Below, one piece after another: positions 25,438 through 34,782 of a DNA stretch of 64,000 nucleotides. Numbering within the stretch: position 1 is the stretch's first letter; every line of letters begins with the position of its first letter. Position numbers and translations under genes: made by a program. This DNA is from Clostridium sp. SY8519 (GTDB taxonomy: Bacteria; Bacillota; Clostridia; Lachnospirales; Lachnospiraceae). The notes under the pieces were generated by a model. It was not told the DNA's origin. It worked only from the letters and a program-made list of their open reading frames with translations, and did not search any database. The stretch spans positions 430,501 to 494,500 of the forward strand of contig NC_015737.1 of assembly GCF_000270305.1 (NCBI RefSeq), in the 5' to 3' direction.

Positions 25438-26376
25438 TCATTGCATCAGATCAAATATTGTCATCTGATGATCCCGCCAGCTCTCCTGCTCCGCCTCATG
25501 GATTCTGTCTCCCGGCAGAAATCCTCCGATCAGAAACGGAGCCTTCGGGTCATGTTTTTTCATGTTCTGCCGGACAAGCGCCGCGCTGTAATTCGCGTAG
25601 CAGTATCTGCACAGATGTCCGCAGGTATTGTAGGCTCCGATATCACAGGACAAATAGCAGGCACATTCTTTTCTGGCTCCGGGGCGTTTCGGTACCCGAA
25701 GATGTCCGTGAATCGCCGTCTCATAGGTCTGAACTGTCATACAGCCCCTGCAGTCCGCGCCGTACTGCGCCAGTTCATTTCCCTCCGCGCAGGGTCTGAC
25801 AGTCATTCCATACTTTCCGGCGATCGCAATCATTGCCCGGCCAAGGGTGAGGCGATCCGCCTGCGGCACGCTGCGGACTTCCGGAAAATTCCGGATCACT
25901 TTGGAATAAAGATCCACAAAACTGATGACACAGGTCTTCGTATACCCTGCAAGTTCCGCAGCCATCTGTTCAAATTCCTGCAGATGCCGCTCCACCGTAT
26001 AGGTTTCATTGATAAAAATCGGATCGTAACGCCAGCCGATACTGTCGATTCCTACAAGAGAAGAAAGCGTCCGGAAATCCTGCAGAACCTTGTCCCTGGC
26101 CGGAACCCCCGGTTCAATTTCCTTCCCGTAGGGAGTAATCGTTACAAACCAGTACTGCCCATATTCCTTCAGCGCATCCATATGGGGCAGCATGGGGGCA
26201 GGATTCTTCGTGCAGAAGCCAATCACATCCACCACATCCGGCGACAGCCGGTACCGCGTCACCTGGTTGGGATTGTAAGGGTTGCGCACCAGCACACAGC
26301 CTTCTTTCAGACGATTGACAAACCATTCACTGTAAAAAGCCGGAATGTCCGTCCGCTGACCGGTATTCATAATCAC
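25438..26376 (-). CDS. DUF1848 protein with C-terminal CxxC-rich cluster
   Basis: 312 residues. The GTG at 26376 overlaps the phosphatase stop (GTGA), and with it the N-terminus (MIMNTGQRTDIPAFYSEWF) aligns with the usual DUF1848 start; the longer frame adds residues inside the upstream gene. The body contains DVVDVIGFCTKNPAPM, WFVTITPYG, and a C-terminal block of cysteines (CACYLSCDIG, CGHLCRYCYAN) reminiscent of a radical SAM or iron-sulfur site placed at the C-terminus. No experimental function is known to me. Translational coupling with the phosphatase suggests a shared process. Confidence 0.82.
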   Translation of the reverse strand: MIMNTGQRTDIPAFYSEWFVNRLKEGCVLVRNPYNPNQVTRYRLSPDVVDVIGFCTKNPAPMLPHMDALKEYGQYWFVTITPYGKEIEPGVPARDKVLQDFRTLSSLVGIDSIGWRYDPIFINETYTVERHLQEFEQMAAELAGYTKTCVISFVDLYSKVIRNFPEVRSVPQADRLTLGRAMIAIAGKYGMTVRPCAEGNELAQYGADCRGCMTVQTYETAIHGHLRVPKRPGARKECACYLSCDIGAYNTCGHLCRYCYANYSAALVRQNMKKHDPKAPFLIGGFLPGDRIHEAEQESWRDHQMTIFDLMQ

Positions 26377-26843
26377 GACTGCCTGCCTTCCCTTTCCAGA
26401 TATGCCAGAAGTCCCCGGCAGCCGGCAGCGATCTGGTCTGCGCACTGCAGAAACTGCCGGGTATACCAGGGATCCGCAATGGTTTCCTCCGGCTGATCGG
26501 TATACTCCATCAGTCCGTGGATCTTATGCGCCGGATCCTCTCCCAGCATCCGCCTCATATTGCGCAGATTCTCGCCATCCATGCCGATGAGCAGATCATA
26601 CGCCTCATAATCCGACCGCCTGAGCTGTCTGGCGGTATGGCTGCCAACAGGAATTCCTTTTTCCATCAGCGCCTGCTTCATAGGCGGGTAGATCGGATTT
26701 CCGATCTCTTCCGTCGATGTCGCCGCGGAATCGATCCGAAAATGTTCCGTACGTCCGGACTGATTCACCATATTCTGTAAAATATACTGTGCGCTTACGC
26801 TGCGGCAGATGTTGCCGTGGCAGACAAATAGTATTCTTATCAT
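26373..26843 (-). CDS. Low-molecular-weight protein tyrosine phosphatase
   Basis: 156 residues. The P-loop VCHGNICRS (Cys8 nucleophile, Arg14) opens the protein and DPWYTRQF carries the general-acid Asp near position 124. It dephosphorylates phosphotyrosine or phosphoarginine in proteins. AGGA lies about nine bases before the ATG. It forms a coupled pair with the DUF1848 gene and is the last G+C-rich gene before the A+T-richer restriction island begins at about 26.85 kb. Confidence 0.9.
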   Translation of the reverse strand: MIRILFVCHGNICRSVSAQYILQNMVNQSGRTEHFRIDSAATSTEEIGNPIYPPMKQALMEKGIPVGSHTARQLRRSDYEAYDLLIGMDGENLRNMRRMLGEDPAHKIHGLMEYTDQPEETIADPWYTRQFLQCADQIAAGCRGLLAYLEREGRQS

Positions 26844-26881
26844 AATCGTGAATTCCTTTGTTTTCCTTTAAGATATATAAT

Positions 26882-29800
26882 TTACGCTACCGCGTTCGCG
26901 TTAATTCTCTCTATAACCTTCCTTATCGCCGTCCATACAGATATATCCGTAAAGATATCAACTACACTTCCCTGATCCGTAAACGGCGGTTCCTGAAGCA
27001 CAGAAAGATCTTTCATCAATCCATTATGGATGATGTACTCCACAATCTGATTCACGAAGTAAATCTGTCGACTATCAAGATTCGCGTCACTTAAGAACTC
27101 TGAGAAAGCCTCTTTCGCGGCATTCATATCCATACCGACAATATTACGGACAAGCTCTCCTAACGGCTTCTGACCATACTCTTTCTCATAGTCTTCTTTT
27201 GATCCAACTTCCGACCAGAGAATCTGTTCCAATGATTCTACATCAAGATGTGTAAGTGGCTGGTTCGTCCTTAACTTTGCAATTGCAATGTTATCCTGAT
27301 GCTGACGAATATAGTGCTCAGCTTTTGCTTTATAGTTTGCTAAATCATCACTTTCCAGCTCAGAATCATTCCATGAGGAATCCAAAATATCATCTGTAAA
27401 ATCTGTATCATATCTGAGTTTATTATGTGGCATAAACTTCATCAGATTACGAAGATTCTCACGAATATGTTCAAAATCATCAATTCCGGCGTGGTCCACA
27501 TAATCAGTATTAAGAATCCTCTCGATAAGTTCCTTCTGAGCCTGAATCTGTGGAATATTTGCAACAGAGGCTATTCCACTTACTTTTTTCATTAGATCAG
27601 TTTTCAAACGACCATATTTACGTCCAGCAAGCTGCGCCAATTCCATACCATAAATCAACGCATCAAAACGAACCGCTGTCGCCTCATCACTATCCGGCAA
27701 AATAAGCGGTGCAAGTTCCTCACGAACTAATAATGTATCTTCGTATGTCAGAGTTTGATAATTTGATTCTTTTGAATATAAATCCACATACTTAATATGC
27801 TGGCGTACCGCAAAGTTTTCGCGATTAAGCTCTTTTACTTTTCCGGTCATCATTTCAACCAGACGATTACGATAAGCTATCAATCGATCGATCTGATAAT
27901 TGATATCCTGCAATTTATACGCAATCTGGAACTCTAAGTTGAATACCGCTCCCTGAAGTGCAATCATATTTGCAGTCGGTCGCCCTTCTCCCATTCGGAA
28001 GAATTCAAAATTTCCGCAGAAATCAAAGATATAAAACTTAGACTTATCGTCACCATCAATAAGTCCCGGGCAAAGTCTTGTTCCACGGCCAATCATCTGC
28101 CAGAATTTTGCTTTACTCATAACCTTCTTAAAGAAGACCAGATTCAGCACTTCCGGAACATCAATACCGGTATCCAGCATATCTACCGAAATCGCAATCT
28201 GCGGCAGTTTCTTTGCATCTGAAAACTCATCAATCGCACTCTGTGCATAGGTCATGTAATTATCAATAACCTTGGCAAATGCCTGACCATTTGATCCTTT
28301 TGCCAGATTCGGATACTCCTTATGAAATACTTCCAATATCTTCTCTGCGTGCGCGTGATTCTTAGCAAAAATAATCGTCTTACCGATTTTTTCACCATAA
28401 TCCACCTTCAAACCATCACGCATTACAATATGCAATACCTGACGAATGGTATCTTCATTAAAAAGCCAGGTATTCAGCGCCGATGAATTAATTCTTTCCG
28501 GAATCTCTCCGTTCTCATCCTCAAAAGTATTTTCATACTCTTCTTTTTCTTCCTCTGAAAGTTCGGCATAACTGATTCCCTGCTCGATAAACTTAAGCTT
28601 GGTTTCAACAGACATGTAATCAACCAGATAACCATCCTTTACCGCCTGAGCCAATTCATATCCATAGGTCGGAACTCCGTTATCCAATTCAAAAACAGAA
28701 TACGTATTCTTATCTATTTCATCCTTCGGTGTTGCAGTAAGTCCCACAAGCGGAGCATCGAAATAATTAAAGATGTTTTTATACTTGTTATAAATGGATC
28801 TATGCGCCTCATCGCAAATTACGAGGTCGAAATGACCACTGGTAAAAAGCTTTCCATTTTCATCTTTGACAGTATCAATGCATCCCATCATAGTCTGATA
28901 GGTTGAAAACACACAATGAGAATTGTAATTATCTTTTTCTTCACAAAGATTTGTGCATGACAAATCCGGAAGAAGATTCACAAAACTTCTTTTTGCCTGT
29001 GTAACCAATGAGTTTCGGTCTGCAAGGAAAAGGATATTCTTCACCCATCCTGCATCCAGAAGCACTTTGCAAAGAGCAATCACCGTTCTGGTCTTACCCG
29101 AACCTGTAGCCATGACAAGAAGCGCTTTGCGTCTGTTTTTCTTATCAAAACTTTCGCAAACCGCTTTTACTGCAGCCTCCTGATAATATCTTCCTGCAAT
29201 TTCTTTATCTACATTAATGTGATTTAAGCTGGTCTTCATAGACTGAAGATTAAACAGCTTTTCCAAATCACGCTTTGAATAAATCTCTGCTACCCTTCTT
29301 TCCGGATATTGATTATCTATAATTCTTGTTTCAAATCCGTTTGTTAAAAATACTGCCGGTCTTCTGCCATATTCATTTTCCAGAATATCTGCATAAAGCT
29401 TTGCCTGCTGACGTCCTTTTGCGACATCCACGCAAGTTCTCTTTGCTTCTATCACCGCAAGCGGTTTCTGTGCATCATCATAAAGAACGTAGTCTGCAAA
29501 TCCAACTTCAGACTTATTGGGCATACCCGAAAGTTCTACTTCGTTAACCCAGTCTTTGCCTTCCGTCCAGCCTGCATCAATAAGCATGGAATCGATATAA
29601 ATCTTTCTGGTCTTATACTCAGACAGATCAAGCGGCTTCGGAACATAAGTCTGTTGTTTCTCTGCGCGGCGAGAAGACAGCGCTTCTTTTAAGGACTCAT
29701 TTTCCTCGCGAAGCTTCTGTAAATCCAATTCTTTCCGGGCAGAGCTCTCAATTTCTTTTTTCAGCTCTGCTTTTATTGCTTCTGCCTGCGCACGAGACTC

Positions 29801-30244
29801 TTTGCTCTTTTGGATTCTCTCCTTCACAAGGTTCGGATTAAAACTTCTTTCCTCATACAAATCCGAGTAGCAATAAGCAATGTAATCCAAATAGATAAAA
29901 AGATTTTCCAGACAAAGAAGCGCTGCATCTCTACCAAGCTTCTTCCCGCTATGAGCCACATTATTACCGCACCGACGGATAAAATCCATACGTTTCCACA
30001 AATCCGGTCCGATAATCTGGCGATAATCTTCCGCATTCATAAGACTCTGAAGATTATCCCGATATGGCATCTCCAGCTCTTTATCTACGGAATACATCCA
30101 CTTCAATGCAAACTCCATAGCTCGTCGGCTATTAATGATACTTGCCTCCGGATCCAGCAAAATAATACGCTCTGCGGAAATCGCCACATCTGCGAAATTC
30201 TTAAATTTTGGTTCTTCTTTTAAATAATCAAAATTTGTAATCAT
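26882..30244 (-). CDS. hsdR: Type I restriction enzyme R subunit
   Basis: 1120 residues. Order: DUF4145-like N-terminal domain (about 20-125), coiled coil (about 140-195), nuclease domain with Asp251, Glu266 and Lys268 (GFADYVLY...AVIEAKR), helicase Walker A ATGSGKT (379-385), DEAH box (478-481) with an SF2 second half containing GRGTRLCPGL, and a long C-terminal helical region. All catalytic motifs are intact. Start ATG 30244 is preceded by AGGGCGG; two codons upstream lie in a leader frame. Together with HsdM and HsdS it would cut unmethylated foreign DNA. Codon and base use are more A+T-rich than the neighbouring operons, consistent with acquisition. Confidence 0.95.
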   Translation of the reverse strand: MITNFDYLKEEPKFKNFADVAISAERIILLDPEASIINSRRAMEFALKWMYSVDKELEMPYRDNLQSLMNAEDYRQIIGPDLWKRMDFIRRCGNNVAHSGKKLGRDAALLCLENLFIYLDYIAYCYSDLYEERSFNPNLVKERIQKSKESRAQAEAIKAELKKEIESSARKELDLQKLREENESLKEALSSRRAEKQQTYVPKPLDLSEYKTRKIYIDSMLIDAGWTEGKDWVNEVELSGMPNKSEVGFADYVLYDDAQKPLAVIEAKRTCVDVAKGRQQAKLYADILENEYGRRPAVFLTNGFETRIIDNQYPERRVAEIYSKRDLEKLFNLQSMKTSLNHINVDKEIAGRYYQEAAVKAVCESFDKKNRRKALLVMATGSGKTRTVIALCKVLLDAGWVKNILFLADRNSLVTQAKRSFVNLLPDLSCTNLCEEKDNYNSHCVFSTYQTMMGCIDTVKDENGKLFTSGHFDLVICDEAHRSIYNKYKNIFNYFDAPLVGLTATPKDEIDKNTYSVFELDNGVPTYGYELAQAVKDGYLVDYMSVETKLKFIEQGISYAELSEEEKEEYENTFEDENGEIPERINSSALNTWLFNEDTIRQVLHIVMRDGLKVDYGEKIGKTIIFAKNHAHAEKILEVFHKEYPNLAKGSNGQAFAKVIDNYMTYAQSAIDEFSDAKKLPQIAISVDMLDTGIDVPEVLNLVFFKKVMSKAKFWQMIGRGTRLCPGLIDGDDKSKFYIFDFCGNFEFFRMGEGRPTANMIALQGAVFNLEFQIAYKLQDINYQIDRLIAYRNRLVEMMTGKVKELNRENFAVRQHIKYVDLYSKESNYQTLTYEDTLLVREELAPLILPDSDEATAVRFDALIYGMELAQLAGRKYGRLKTDLMKKVSGIASVANIPQIQAQKELIERILNTDYVDHAGIDDFEHIRENLRNLMKFMPHNKLRYDTDFTDDILDSSWNDSELESDDLANYKAKAEHYIRQHQDNIAIAKLRTNQPLTHLDVESLEQILWSEVGSKEDYEKEYGQKPLGELVRNIVGMDMNAAKEAFSEFLSDANLDSRQIYFVNQIVEYIIHNGLMKDLSVLQEPPFTDQGSVVDIFTDISVWTAIRKVIERINANAVA

Positions 30245-30263
30245 ATATCCGCCCTTCAAAACG

Positions 30264-30473
30264 CTATATATCTCTTTTACGAGATGCTTCTAATTCCAAC
30301 CAGCACTCCGCCATTTCATCCATGAGTTCTTCCATCGACATCTTTCTGGCTAAAGAGTTCCGTTTTTCTTTGTCTCTTTGCCAACGATAGTCTTTATCTT
30401 TCAAATATCGTCTCTCGTCTTCAAGAAAAGCTTCGATATATTCCGGATCAACCGTTAAGTACACCGCAACCAT
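30264..30473 (-). CDS. Small charged protein of unknown function in the restriction locus
   Basis: 69 residues, mostly helical and highly charged (FLEDERRYLKDKDYRWQRDKEKRNSLARK). It lies 19 bases upstream of hsdR on the same strand and downstream of a SWIM-gene remnant. There is no strong ribosome site, which lowers confidence. It could be a small control or anti-restriction-type protein, or leftover coding sequence; nothing in it identifies a family for me. Confidence 0.45.
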   Translation of the reverse strand: MVAVYLTVDPEYIEAFLEDERRYLKDKDYRWQRDKEKRNSLARKMSMEELMDEMAECWLELEASRKRDI

Positions 30474-30497
30474 ATACTTACATATTACATCATTTTC

Positions 30498-30704
30498 TTA
30501 TGCAAATGGACATGTACACATGGATTTCTTTGGGTGTTTCGTGTCGATAAACACCTTATCCTTCGACTTTCCGCTTCCGGAAACCTCTCCATTATAACAA
30601 TTCGGATCCGTTTCCTATATATCCAAAATCTTATTCTGTTTATAGTATTCAATCGCTCTACAAACAATCTTCCTGGGAGCTTTTCTACTAATCCCATATA
30701 ATCT
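30498..30704 (-). pseudogene. Remnant of a SWIM zinc-finger protein gene
   Basis: Reading 30704 down to 30498 gives 69 codons that look like real protein but hold one internal TAG at 30615-30617 and have no start. Before the stop: RKAPRKIVCRAIEYYKQNKI; after it a segment ending KHPKKSMCTCPFA. The CTCP motif after a beta strand is the first half of a SWIM finger (CxCx...CxH); the second half is missing and the frame ends in TAA. The piece fills the gap between hsdS and the small gene. It is interpreted as a decayed cargo gene of the restriction island. Confidence 0.5.
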
Positions 30705-30708
30705 CTAT

Positions 30709-31854
30709 TTATGCCGCAGTCAGCACTGCAACTTTTGATTTGTCGACCTGAGCGACAAAGGCAGCGTACTCTTCCTGATCCTTCATTGGCGGTACCAAAA
30801 CAGGCAAAGCAGAAAGCTGTTTCATATTGATGCTCGCAATTCCTGTAGTCTGTTTAGCACATCCCAGAAAATACCTTTTTGACTTCTGCTGTTGAAGATA
30901 TTGAGCCATAAAGACCGGAAGAAGTACATCTTGCTTCAGTCTTACCCGGAATATATGGTTTTGGTGTATACAGTCTTTAGGTGGTTCATAAATAATAGCA
31001 CCTCTGCCAAGCTTGTCAGGATCTCCGCCTTCTGTCATCAACACATCACCGGGCATTAATCTATACTGATCTATTTCTCCACCTGTTGCCATTATGGTCT
31101 TAACTGTAGTCCAGTCAATATAGCCGTCTTTCACATTGGATACAGCCATATAGGGAACTTCATATAACTCGTCTGTCTTGACTTTACGGCCTTTTGTAAT
31201 GCCTGATACTATATCGGCCAAAGAATCCAGCCGTTTCTCAGGTAAGCCTTTTGGATTAATTAGCATATCCCCAAACATCTCGACAAATCGGGCTTTGATG
31301 AGTTCATCAAGTTTTCCTAGTTCTTCCTCTCTCATCTTAATAATGGAATATAATTTATCGAGATGAGTGCTTATTTCAACTTGCTTAGAATACTCTGTTT
31401 CAGTAACTTCATATCTTGAAACATAATCATCAGTTTTTAAGTTATGAAGACCTGTTGTCTTATTTTCAAACGGTCTTGTACCGCCTCTTCGGTAATTTCC
31501 ATAAAGCGAATAAAACACATATTTAGGAAACCATTTGGATTGATTCTTTACCCTTAACAAGCCAGTAAAATTATTAAATAAATATGTCTTATCTGGTCCA
31601 TCAAAGTAAATAACTCTTCCTACCGGCTGTTTGTCACTGCCACCAGATTTTTCGATAATAATATCACCTGGTATAAGATACTTATCTTCTATGTTTTTCT
31701 TTGTAATTTTTCTTGTAACTACATCGCTATAGTCAACTACGCCTTCATTGGTAAAGTTTGTAGTTCTAAGAACTGGGATTCCTTCACCAGTCTCATCATC
31801 AGTCCCCCATTCACCAGACAAGGCTTTTCCTGTTATCTCTATAAGTTTTGCCAT
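30709..31854 (-). CDS. hsdS: Type I restriction enzyme S (specificity) subunit
   Basis: 381 residues. Two target-recognition domains separated by a central helix (HLDKLYSIIKMREEELGKLDELIKARFVEMFG, about 163-195), with paired motifs GIPVLRTTNFTN/GDIIIEKSGG and YEVPYMAVSN/GDVLMTEGGD. The C-terminal helix (QEEYAAFVAQVDKSK) appears short, ending VAVLTAA, where many HsdS proteins have about 20 more residues. It chooses the DNA site for both modification and cleavage. It lies 46 bases after hsdM. No second hsdS or recombinase is seen, so phase variation by inversion is not supported. Confidence 0.92.
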   Translation of the reverse strand: MAKLIEITGKALSGEWGTDDETGEGIPVLRTTNFTNEGVVDYSDVVTRKITKKNIEDKYLIPGDIIIEKSGGSDKQPVGRVIYFDGPDKTYLFNNFTGLLRVKNQSKWFPKYVFYSLYGNYRRGGTRPFENKTTGLHNLKTDDYVSRYEVTETEYSKQVEISTHLDKLYSIIKMREEELGKLDELIKARFVEMFGDMLINPKGLPEKRLDSLADIVSGITKGRKVKTDELYEVPYMAVSNVKDGYIDWTTVKTIMATGGEIDQYRLMPGDVLMTEGGDPDKLGRGAIIYEPPKDCIHQNHIFRVRLKQDVLLPVFMAQYLQQQKSKRYFLGCAKQTTGIASINMKQLSALPVLVPPMKDQEEYAAFVAQVDKSKVAVLTAA

Positions 31855-31900
31855 CTATCATCCCTACAAATCTCAATTTGTTTAAGACTTGCTTTCCTTT

Positions 31901-33403
31901 CTACAGATTCAATAATCTTTCCAACTCATCCATCTCTTTGCCAATTTCCATCTCCATTTCACGGATATCTGCCATGATCTCAGATGTTGGCGGATACTCT
32001 ACCTTTACGTATTCTATTTCCTTGTATTTGTTAATGGAAAGATCGTAATCGTTATCTGCGATATCCTGCTTTGGAACCATGAAGGATTTATCCGTACGTT
32101 TTCTTTCTGCCTCCTTATCAAGATGCTTAAAGCGTTCGATGATATCCGGAATATCACTTTCGTTTACCGGTGTACGCTTATCATCTAAGCTGTATCCATC
32201 TGAAGTCATATCATAGAACCACACATTGTCAGTTCCGCCATGATTTGTTTTCGTAAAGATAAGAATCGCGGTAGACACTCCGGCATATGGTTTAAACACA
32301 CCGGAAGGCATAGAGATTACTGCCTCCAATCTATTCTCTTCAACAATCTGTTTTCTGATATTTTTATGAGCCTTTGATGAACCGAAAAGCACACCATCCG
32401 GAACGATACACGCGCATCTTCCGCCAACCTTTAACATACGAAGGAAAAGTGCCAGGAATAATAATTCCGTCTTTTTTGTCTTACAAACCTTAAGTAAGTC
32501 AGCAGATACCGCATCTGCATCAAGGCTGCCCTTGAAAGGTGGATTTGCAAGGATAAGAGAATACTTATCCTGGTCAGCATTCTGGTCAGACAAGCTGTCT
32601 CGGTATTCAATAAACGGATTATCGATTCCGTGAGTCATCATGTTCATGGCGCCGATGCGAAGCATGGTTCTATCCATATCAAATCCATTGAACATAGAGT
32701 TCATGTAATGCTCTTTTTTATCCTTATCAAAGAAGATTTCTTCTTTCTTTGTTTCTTTTAAATACTCTGCAGCGGATACCAAGAATCCTGAAGTACCACA
32801 GGCAGGATCGCAGATCACATCATCAGCTTTCGGATCTACCATTTCTACCATCATACGGATGATATGTCTTGGAGTTCTAAACTGCCCATTTCTACCTGCA
32901 GATGCTATCTTATTTAACAGATACTCATATACATCACCACGCACATCCGATGACTGTGTGCCGTTCATGATTTCATAGATTTCATCCAAAGAATCTACGA
33001 CCTTTGATAACAAAAGCGGTGTCGGAAGCTTAAAGATTGCATCATCCATATATTTGGAATATGCACTGTCCTTATCACTGTGGAGATTCTTAATAAATGG
33101 AAATACCCACTCCTGCATCACCGTATACATTCTTCCTGCCGGGAAATCATGGAACACGGACCATTTCAACTGTTTTCCATCGATAGAACGATCACCGATT
33201 TTGACTTCTTCTGCAAAAATGCTGGTATAAGGAAGTCCAAGCATTGCACTTTCTTTTTCACGCTTGTTATCTACATCATCCAAATCTCTGATAAACATAA
33301 GGTATGTAATCTGCTCGATTACTTCCAAAGGGTTTACCAATCCGCCTGCAGCAAACGTATCCCACAGTCCATCAATTTTGTTTTTCAATTCACCTGTAAT
33401 CAT
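31901..33403 (-). CDS. hsdM: Type I restriction enzyme M subunit (adenine methyltransferase)
   Basis: 500 residues. N-terminal HsdM domain (GELKNKIDGLWDTFAAGGLVNPLEVIEQITYL), SAM motif DPACGTSGF (199-207) and the adenine-methyltransferase catalytic NPPF (287-290). It methylates adenine at the site selected by HsdS. It starts three bases after the Fic stop codon, so fic and hsdM are coupled. Complete. Confidence 0.95.
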   Translation of the reverse strand: MITGELKNKIDGLWDTFAAGGLVNPLEVIEQITYLMFIRDLDDVDNKREKESAMLGLPYTSIFAEEVKIGDRSIDGKQLKWSVFHDFPAGRMYTVMQEWVFPFIKNLHSDKDSAYSKYMDDAIFKLPTPLLLSKVVDSLDEIYEIMNGTQSSDVRGDVYEYLLNKIASAGRNGQFRTPRHIIRMMVEMVDPKADDVICDPACGTSGFLVSAAEYLKETKKEEIFFDKDKKEHYMNSMFNGFDMDRTMLRIGAMNMMTHGIDNPFIEYRDSLSDQNADQDKYSLILANPPFKGSLDADAVSADLLKVCKTKKTELLFLALFLRMLKVGGRCACIVPDGVLFGSSKAHKNIRKQIVEENRLEAVISMPSGVFKPYAGVSTAILIFTKTNHGGTDNVWFYDMTSDGYSLDDKRTPVNESDIPDIIERFKHLDKEAERKRTDKSFMVPKQDIADNDYDLSINKYKEIEYVKVEYPPTSEIMADIREMEMEIGKEMDELERLLNL

Positions 33404-33406
33404 TTA

Positions 33407-34525
33407 CTAATCCTCCACGTTCCATGTGTATTTCGTATAACGGCCACCGCCGATTTTCTTAATTTCGTTTTTCTTTAAAAGATCTGCCAGAGTTCTTTGA
33501 ACCGTAGTATTACTGATATCAGGATTCATCTCAACGAGTTCTGACTTTGTAATGGTTCCTATGTGATTCTTTATAATCTCACGAATCCGATCCGCCTTAG
33601 ATAGATTCGGATTTGTTACCAGCTTTACTCTGGATTCAAATTCCTTATAAGCACTAACGATTACGCCAAGCATATAGTTCACAAAAGGCTTATAATCGTT
33701 TTCGTTCTCATGCCAGTCGATGGAACTGTCCTGAAGAGCTTCGTAATAGGTCTCCTTGGACTCTTCGATGATCTTTTCGATACTGACATACTTCCCAACA
33801 ATAAATCCTGACTGATACAAAAGCAGAAGTGTTAATAATCTGCTCATTCTTCCGTTTCCATCATTAAATGGGTGGATACACAAAAAATCCAGAATAAACA
33901 TACTCATAAGAATAAGCGGATCCGCTTCGCCCTTGGCATCTTTATATGCTTCACATAACCCATCAATCGCTCCCGGAGTCTCCCATGCCGGTAAAGGCTG
34001 AAAACGAATCTTTTCATTTCCCTGCTCATCTCGTTCTCGGATAATGTTATCGCTCGTCTTAAATATTCCGCCATCTGCGTTACCGATGAACTTATACAAA
34101 TCACGATGGAGCTGAAGAAAATAATTCGCATTGATTGGAATATATTCATAACTCTCATGAATCGTGTTTAATACATCACGATATCCAGCAATCTCGGACT
34201 CATCACGGTTACGGGGAGTTGTCTTCTCCTGCACCAGATTCTTCAATCTGTCATCTGCTGTAAAAATACCCTCAATTCTATTTGAAGCTTCCGTACTTTG
34301 AATTTTAGCAAGTTCTACCAGCTCTTTTAATTCATCTTTATGTGTCTCAATAAACAGTCGCTGCTCTCCCTTGAATTCATTAATCAGTGTAAGCTTTTTA
34401 ACAATTTCCGGAGTAAGCAATTTCTGCCACTTATCTTGGTATCCATACTCTTTCATCCAATTACCCCATTGCTGTTTTAATTTAGTCATTTTCGAAATGC
34501 ACGACTTAATTGAACATGGCTTCAT
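33407..34525 (-). CDS. Fic family protein (AMP transferase)
   Basis: 372 residues as read from ATG 34525; an internal ATG at 34456 with GGGG seven bases upstream is an alternative (about 349 residues). The Fic motif HPFNDGNGRMSRL (218-230) is intact, and an inhibitory helix S-x-x-x-E-G lies at Ser81-Glu85-Gly86, N-terminal to the core, as in class II Fic proteins. The C-terminus has a winged-helix-like segment (ITKSELVEMNPDISNTTVQRTLADLL). Fic enzymes usually attach AMP to hydroxyl groups of target proteins. Being coupled to hsdM, it may regulate the restriction system; this is inference. Confidence 0.9.
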   Translation of the reverse strand: MKPCSIKSCISKMTKLKQQWGNWMKEYGYQDKWQKLLTPEIVKKLTLINEFKGEQRLFIETHKDELKELVELAKIQSTEASNRIEGIFTADDRLKNLVQEKTTPRNRDESEIAGYRDVLNTIHESYEYIPINANYFLQLHRDLYKFIGNADGGIFKTSDNIIRERDEQGNEKIRFQPLPAWETPGAIDGLCEAYKDAKGEADPLILMSMFILDFLCIHPFNDGNGRMSRLLTLLLLYQSGFIVGKYVSIEKIIEESKETYYEALQDSSIDWHENENDYKPFVNYMLGVIVSAYKEFESRVKLVTNPNLSKADRIREIIKNHIGTITKSELVEMNPDISNTTVQRTLADLLKKNEIKKIGGGRYTKYTWNVED

Positions 34526-34620
34526 TCTACCCTGATTTTAATTTATCGTCAAACATTTTAATTTTGTCATTTTATGCTTCTATGACTAAATTGTTTTGAC
34601 GCATGAGTCTATTAAAATAA

Positions 34621-34689
34621 CAAACCCTCCGCAAGCCATGTCAAAGTACAGAATTTTTTCTCTGCTTTTGACATTCCCGGGAGGGTTTG
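34621..34689 (-). terminator. Long hairpin between ferredoxin and fic genes
   Basis: Outer arms CAAACCCTCC and GGAGGGTTTG pair perfectly and enclose a second stem ATGTCAAA/TTTGACAT. On the minus strand it is followed by TTATTTTAA, giving a reasonable terminator for the ferredoxin gene upstream at 34783-35601. The remainder of the 34526-34782 gap shows no gene; it should hold the fic promoter. Confidence 0.65.
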
Positions 34690-34782
34690 TAGTGTCATAG
34701 TCAAGGGCTCTTATAAATAAGAGTTCCCAGTTTGAGAACTCATCCTATCCTATCGTATCGCAGCCGTTTCAAAAGTTATGTT

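Noticed and set aside
30485..30697. 70-codon minus-strand ORF starting MGLVEKLPGRL
   Set aside because: It is in a different frame from the SWIM-like remnant; its composition is Arg-rich without a ribosome site, and the other frame gives recognisable protein pieces.
30709..31854. Invertible hsdS system
   Set aside because: Only one hsdS gene, no inverted repeats around it and no recombinase gene nearby.
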